A DNA stretch of 64,000 nt from PALSA-188 sp963720075 (GTDB taxonomy: Bacteria > Acidobacteriota > Terriglobia > Terriglobales > Acidobacteriaceae): positions 142,713 to 206,712 of the forward strand of contig CAVREG010000012.1 in NCBI GenBank assembly GCA_963720075.1, read 5' to 3'. Below the pieces are notes generated by a model that made no database searches, was not told the DNA's origin, and saw nothing but the letters and a program-made list of their open reading frames with translations. Each line of letters begins with the position of its first letter. Within the stretch, counting starts at the first letter, position 1. Positions 61,903-64,000 of this stretch are shown one piece after another. The translations under genes were made by a program, and so were the position numbers.

Positions 61903-62595
61903 ATGAAACGTCTGCCAACCACAGCTTTGATGTCTTTTGTTTTTTTAATTCCGTTGTCAGCACTTGCACAGGAGGCCGGGTATATAGACCTTTCCGACAA
62001 CGATTTCCGCGAGGCTTCACGGGAGGTGGGCATACATGGTGGCGGATGTGGGACCAGTCCTCACAGTGCGCAGGAATCTCAGCCTGAAGTGACAGCCTCA
62101 ATTGTGTCATTGGACAAGACGCGATACCGAATCGGAGAAGAGGCGACCTTCGAGGTTAAAGTTCTGAATACCGGAAACGAAACCATCGTAGTTCCTTGGA
62201 CACCACATTCCGGCGACCTTGTACCTACCCGTCCGCATTCTTCTTACAAGCTCTCGATGGGTACGATTTCACTAGTGTTCGAAGACCCTGAGGGCTTCAA
62301 GTTTTTAATTCCTGAGTACCTTTTCGGCTTGCCGAACGTTCCCGGTAGTCTTCGAGAACTTTCACCCGGCCAATGGTTCATAGTGAAGGGACGAAAATCG
62401 ATTACCGCGTACTCTGCTGACTGGGGGAAGCAAGAATTCGCGGACTCTGGGTTCGTCGAAGCAAGAGTCAGGGCCCTCTATATGGAGGATACGCGGTCGT
62501 ATTTCTCAAAGGATGGGGGCAGTCTAAGCGATTGGTGCATTCCATTGCGTTGCCAGAAATCTAACCAGCTCGAAGTCACACTAGAGCGACCTTAA
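61903..62595 (+). CDS. secreted hypothetical protein
   Basis: About 230 residues from the ATG at 61903. Signal peptide PTTALMSFVFLIPLSALAQ. A region around residues 60-110 (VSLDKTRYRIGEEATFEVKV, LNTGNETIVVPWT) resembles a bacterial Ig-like/CARDB-like beta-sandwich found in extracellular proteins. The C-terminus has a conserved-looking Cys pair (DWCIPLRCQ). The gene is bracketed by the weak repeats at 61789 and 62674. Function is unknown. Confidence 0.6.
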   Translation: MKRLPTTALMSFVFLIPLSALAQEAGYIDLSDNDFREASREVGIHGGGCGTSPHSAQESQPEVTASIVSLDKTRYRIGEEATFEVKVLNTGNETIVVPWTPHSGDLVPTRPHSSYKLSMGTISLVFEDPEGFKFLIPEYLFGLPNVPGSLRELSPGQWFIVKGRKSITAYSADWGKQEFADSGFVEARVRALYMEDTRSYFSKDGGSLSDWCIPLRCQKSNQLEVTLERP

Positions 62596-62673
62596 ACACT
62601 TTGACCGGTTAGGAGTACCTTTATCAACCGCGTCAAAACATTCCCATTCCTTGTTCGCGAAATACCGCCTTAT

Positions 62674-62741
62674 CACTCATTGACATGGTTCTAAGTGTAA
62701 TGGCCTGGTTACGTAAACCGTCCTTTATTCCATTCGCACGA
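62674..62741. repeat. degenerate flank repeat (right)
   Basis: Counterpart of 61789-61852; both share CACTCATTG, ATGGCCTG and ATTCGCACGA in order. Between them is the secreted-protein gene. The rest of 62596-62878 shows no gene. Confidence 0.35.
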
Positions 62742-62878
62742 AAGCGGGTTCCCATTCAAAACAGGTTACTTCCGGTTTGCCCGTCAACCGGGAGCGATCG
62801 CGATCACTTCCCATAAGCCGACTTCCCGGTACCAATTGGCCAACTTCCTCGAAGCCCGTTTCTGGACAATGAGACATG

Positions 62879-63169
62879 GGAAATTCGGTGATCAATTTGT
62901 CCGAGACGGATGGAGTGTGAGATGGGCTGTTCTCGCCAGCAATCATTATCTGTGGACAGCCAACTTACGGTGTGCCCGTAATTCGGGTTCCGAACTTTGG
63001 CCAGTCTCCTCGCCCGTACCTGTGCCGCACCTTAGTGAACCGATTCCGGCTCTTCCCAGTCGAGGGCGTAAACATCCTGGGTTCCGGCGTTGCGAAGCAT
63101 GATCGGCGAATCGTCGGGGGCGACCGCAAACCATCTTCCGTAAAATCCCGCCGTGGCAAAATTCTTGAG
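62879..63169. repeat. right copy of the 291-bp direct repeat
   Basis: Carries the 3' end of the intact PD40 kinase gene (stop at 63032) plus its downstream flank. It is 288/291 identical to 59501-59791 and lies in the same orientation. The 3.1 kb between the copies contains the M23 gene, secreted-protein genes and the IS110 remnant. Confidence 0.9.
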
Positions 63170-64000
63170 GTCCACAACCCGTTCCGTTTTATGGTCGCTC
63201 AGCCGAATCCTGATGATGGCACCGGTTCCACTGCCATCGCGTGCCTGAAGGTACTGGCCGTCCTTTGACCATTCCAGCCAGCCCATGCTGCCCTGGGCAA
63301 GTTCCGTCCACTTCTGGGTCTGGAAATCAAATAGGAGAAGTCTCTTTGAGTCAACCGACACTGCGGGAATATATCGCCCGTCCGGAGACCAACGGGGCGA
63401 GCGCATCCCTTGCGAGCCGGGCAGCGTGGAGACTTGATGGGTTGCCAAGTCAAAGATCCGGATCGAGGATGTAGGGTCCGCGGTACGGCCCGCGAAGACG
63501 ATCTTGCTTCCATCTGGCGACCAGTTTGGGTCCACTTGAGGGTCAGGGTTGTCGGGCATCAGTGGCCGCGGGCTTCCCCCCTCCCGTGACACCTCATAGA
63601 TTTTAGAAGGCTTGTTGGTACCCGCGTCATAGAACAAGATGGTCTTGCCGTCAGGGGACCAGCGAGGCAGCAGGTCTTGCGAGGGCGGGTACGTCAGTTG
63701 CAAACGCTCACTACCGTCCATTTTGCTTCGCCATAGAGTGCCTTCCGGAAAAGAGACGTAGGCCACCCACTGGCCATCCTTCGAGAAGGAGACGTGTTCA
63801 GCGGAGATACCTCCGAGGTAGGACTCGAAGCGGCCAGACTTCAAGTCATAGCGCGTCAATTCCCCGCGGAAGGTGCTCCCCACCACGAACAGTTTCTTAC
63901 CATCTGTACTTTGAATGGGTGGAGATAACGGCATGGGACTGAAAGTCAACTGGCTCGGTTTTGATTCCGGGTGAAGAAACCCGGCCTTTCGCGGTAACAC
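63032..64000 (-). CDS. PD40 (WD40-like) beta-propeller protein, probably the sensor end of a Ser/Thr kinase; partial
   Basis: At least 322 residues, with the start beyond the window. The sequence is a chain of PD40 propeller blades: HVSFSKDGQWVAYVSFPEGT, PRWSPDGKTILFYDAGTNKP, PNWSPDGSKIVFAGRTADP, PRWSPDGRYIPAVSVDSKRL and LEWSKDGQYLQARDGS. Such C-terminal propellers are typical of large acidobacterial Ser/Thr kinases, and a kinase stump lies 3.7 kb downstream; a TolB-like protein is the alternative. The last 25 residues lie in the duplicated 291-bp block. Confidence 0.8.
   Translation of the reverse strand: MLPRKAGFLHPESKPSQLTFSPMPLSPPIQSTDGKKLFVVGSTFRGELTRYDLKSGRFESYLGGISAEHVSFSKDGQWVAYVSFPEGTLWRSKMDGSERLQLTYPPSQDLLPRWSPDGKTILFYDAGTNKPSKIYEVSREGGSPRPLMPDNPDPQVDPNWSPDGSKIVFAGRTADPTSSIRIFDLATHQVSTLPGSQGMRSPRWSPDGRYIPAVSVDSKRLLLFDFQTQKWTELAQGSMGWLEWSKDGQYLQARDGSGTGAIIRIRLSDHKTERVVDLKNFATAGFYGRWFAVAPDDSPIMLRNAGTQDVYALDWEEPESVH

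Overview
The window looks like part of an Acidobacteriota chromosome. This is inferred from gene content and order, not from a marker gene: a long B12-dependent ribonucleotide reductase, a tgt-yajC-secD-secF run leading into tonB-exbB-exbD-exbD-TPR, M2 and M3 metallopeptidases, an ECF sigma/anti-sigma/DUF4097 set, PD40-type Ser/Thr kinases, and many GC-rich dispersed intergenic repeats. No rRNA, tRNA or CRISPR array was seen.

Layout. (1) 1-5.6 kb is an accessory region that looks like a defence island. It has a nucleotidyltransferase/TIM-barrel gene pair between degenerate direct repeats. Next comes a minus-strand run of two paralogous small proteins, a TIR-/nucleotide-binding-like protein and an EVE-domain protein with a nuclease-like C-terminus. 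(2) 5.6-16.1 kb is a minus-strand housekeeping block: nrdJ, small conserved genes, and the rimP-nusA-infB translation/transcription operon. Behind infB lie a frameshifted TonB C-terminal fragment and a frameshifted DUF503 (ylxP-like) gene. The operon leader carries a terminator-like hairpin that could attenuate it. (3) 16.4-27 kb is mostly plus strand: an HtrA protease, a peptidoglycan-binding protein, a CBS protein, an orphan GvpL/F protein, an EamA transporter, rpe, a BamD-like lipoprotein and an M3 peptidase. (4) 27-37 kb holds a GH3 glycosidase with a LacI-type operator, an M2 peptidase, hutU, a TauE-like permease, a patatin, a Nudix hydrolase and a VIT1 transporter. (5) 37-49.5 kb holds a fused beta-oxidation enzyme, tgt-yajC-secD-secF, a TonB/ExbB/ExbD energy system, a TPR lipoprotein, cytochrome c and a DksA-like regulator. 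(6) 49.5-53 kb is the asd-lysC-dapB diaminopimelate/lysine pathway on the minus strand. (7) 53-58.7 kb holds a HigB/HigA-like toxin-antitoxin locus fused by a frameshift. It also has a minus-strand run of ECF sigma factor, anti-sigma factor, DUF4097, shikimate kinase, a secreted protein and an AI-2E permease. (8) 58.9-64 kb is a rearranged region: a kinase stump, a 291-bp near-perfect direct repeat of a PD40 kinase 3' end, and between the copies an M23 peptidase, secreted proteins and an IS110 remnant. A PD40 kinase gene runs off the right edge.

The main undescribed candidates are the two modules in the first 5.6 kb, the fused toxin-antitoxin gene, and the repeat-bounded block at 59.5-63.2 kb. 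All assignments come from reading motifs and gene context; no database search was run.
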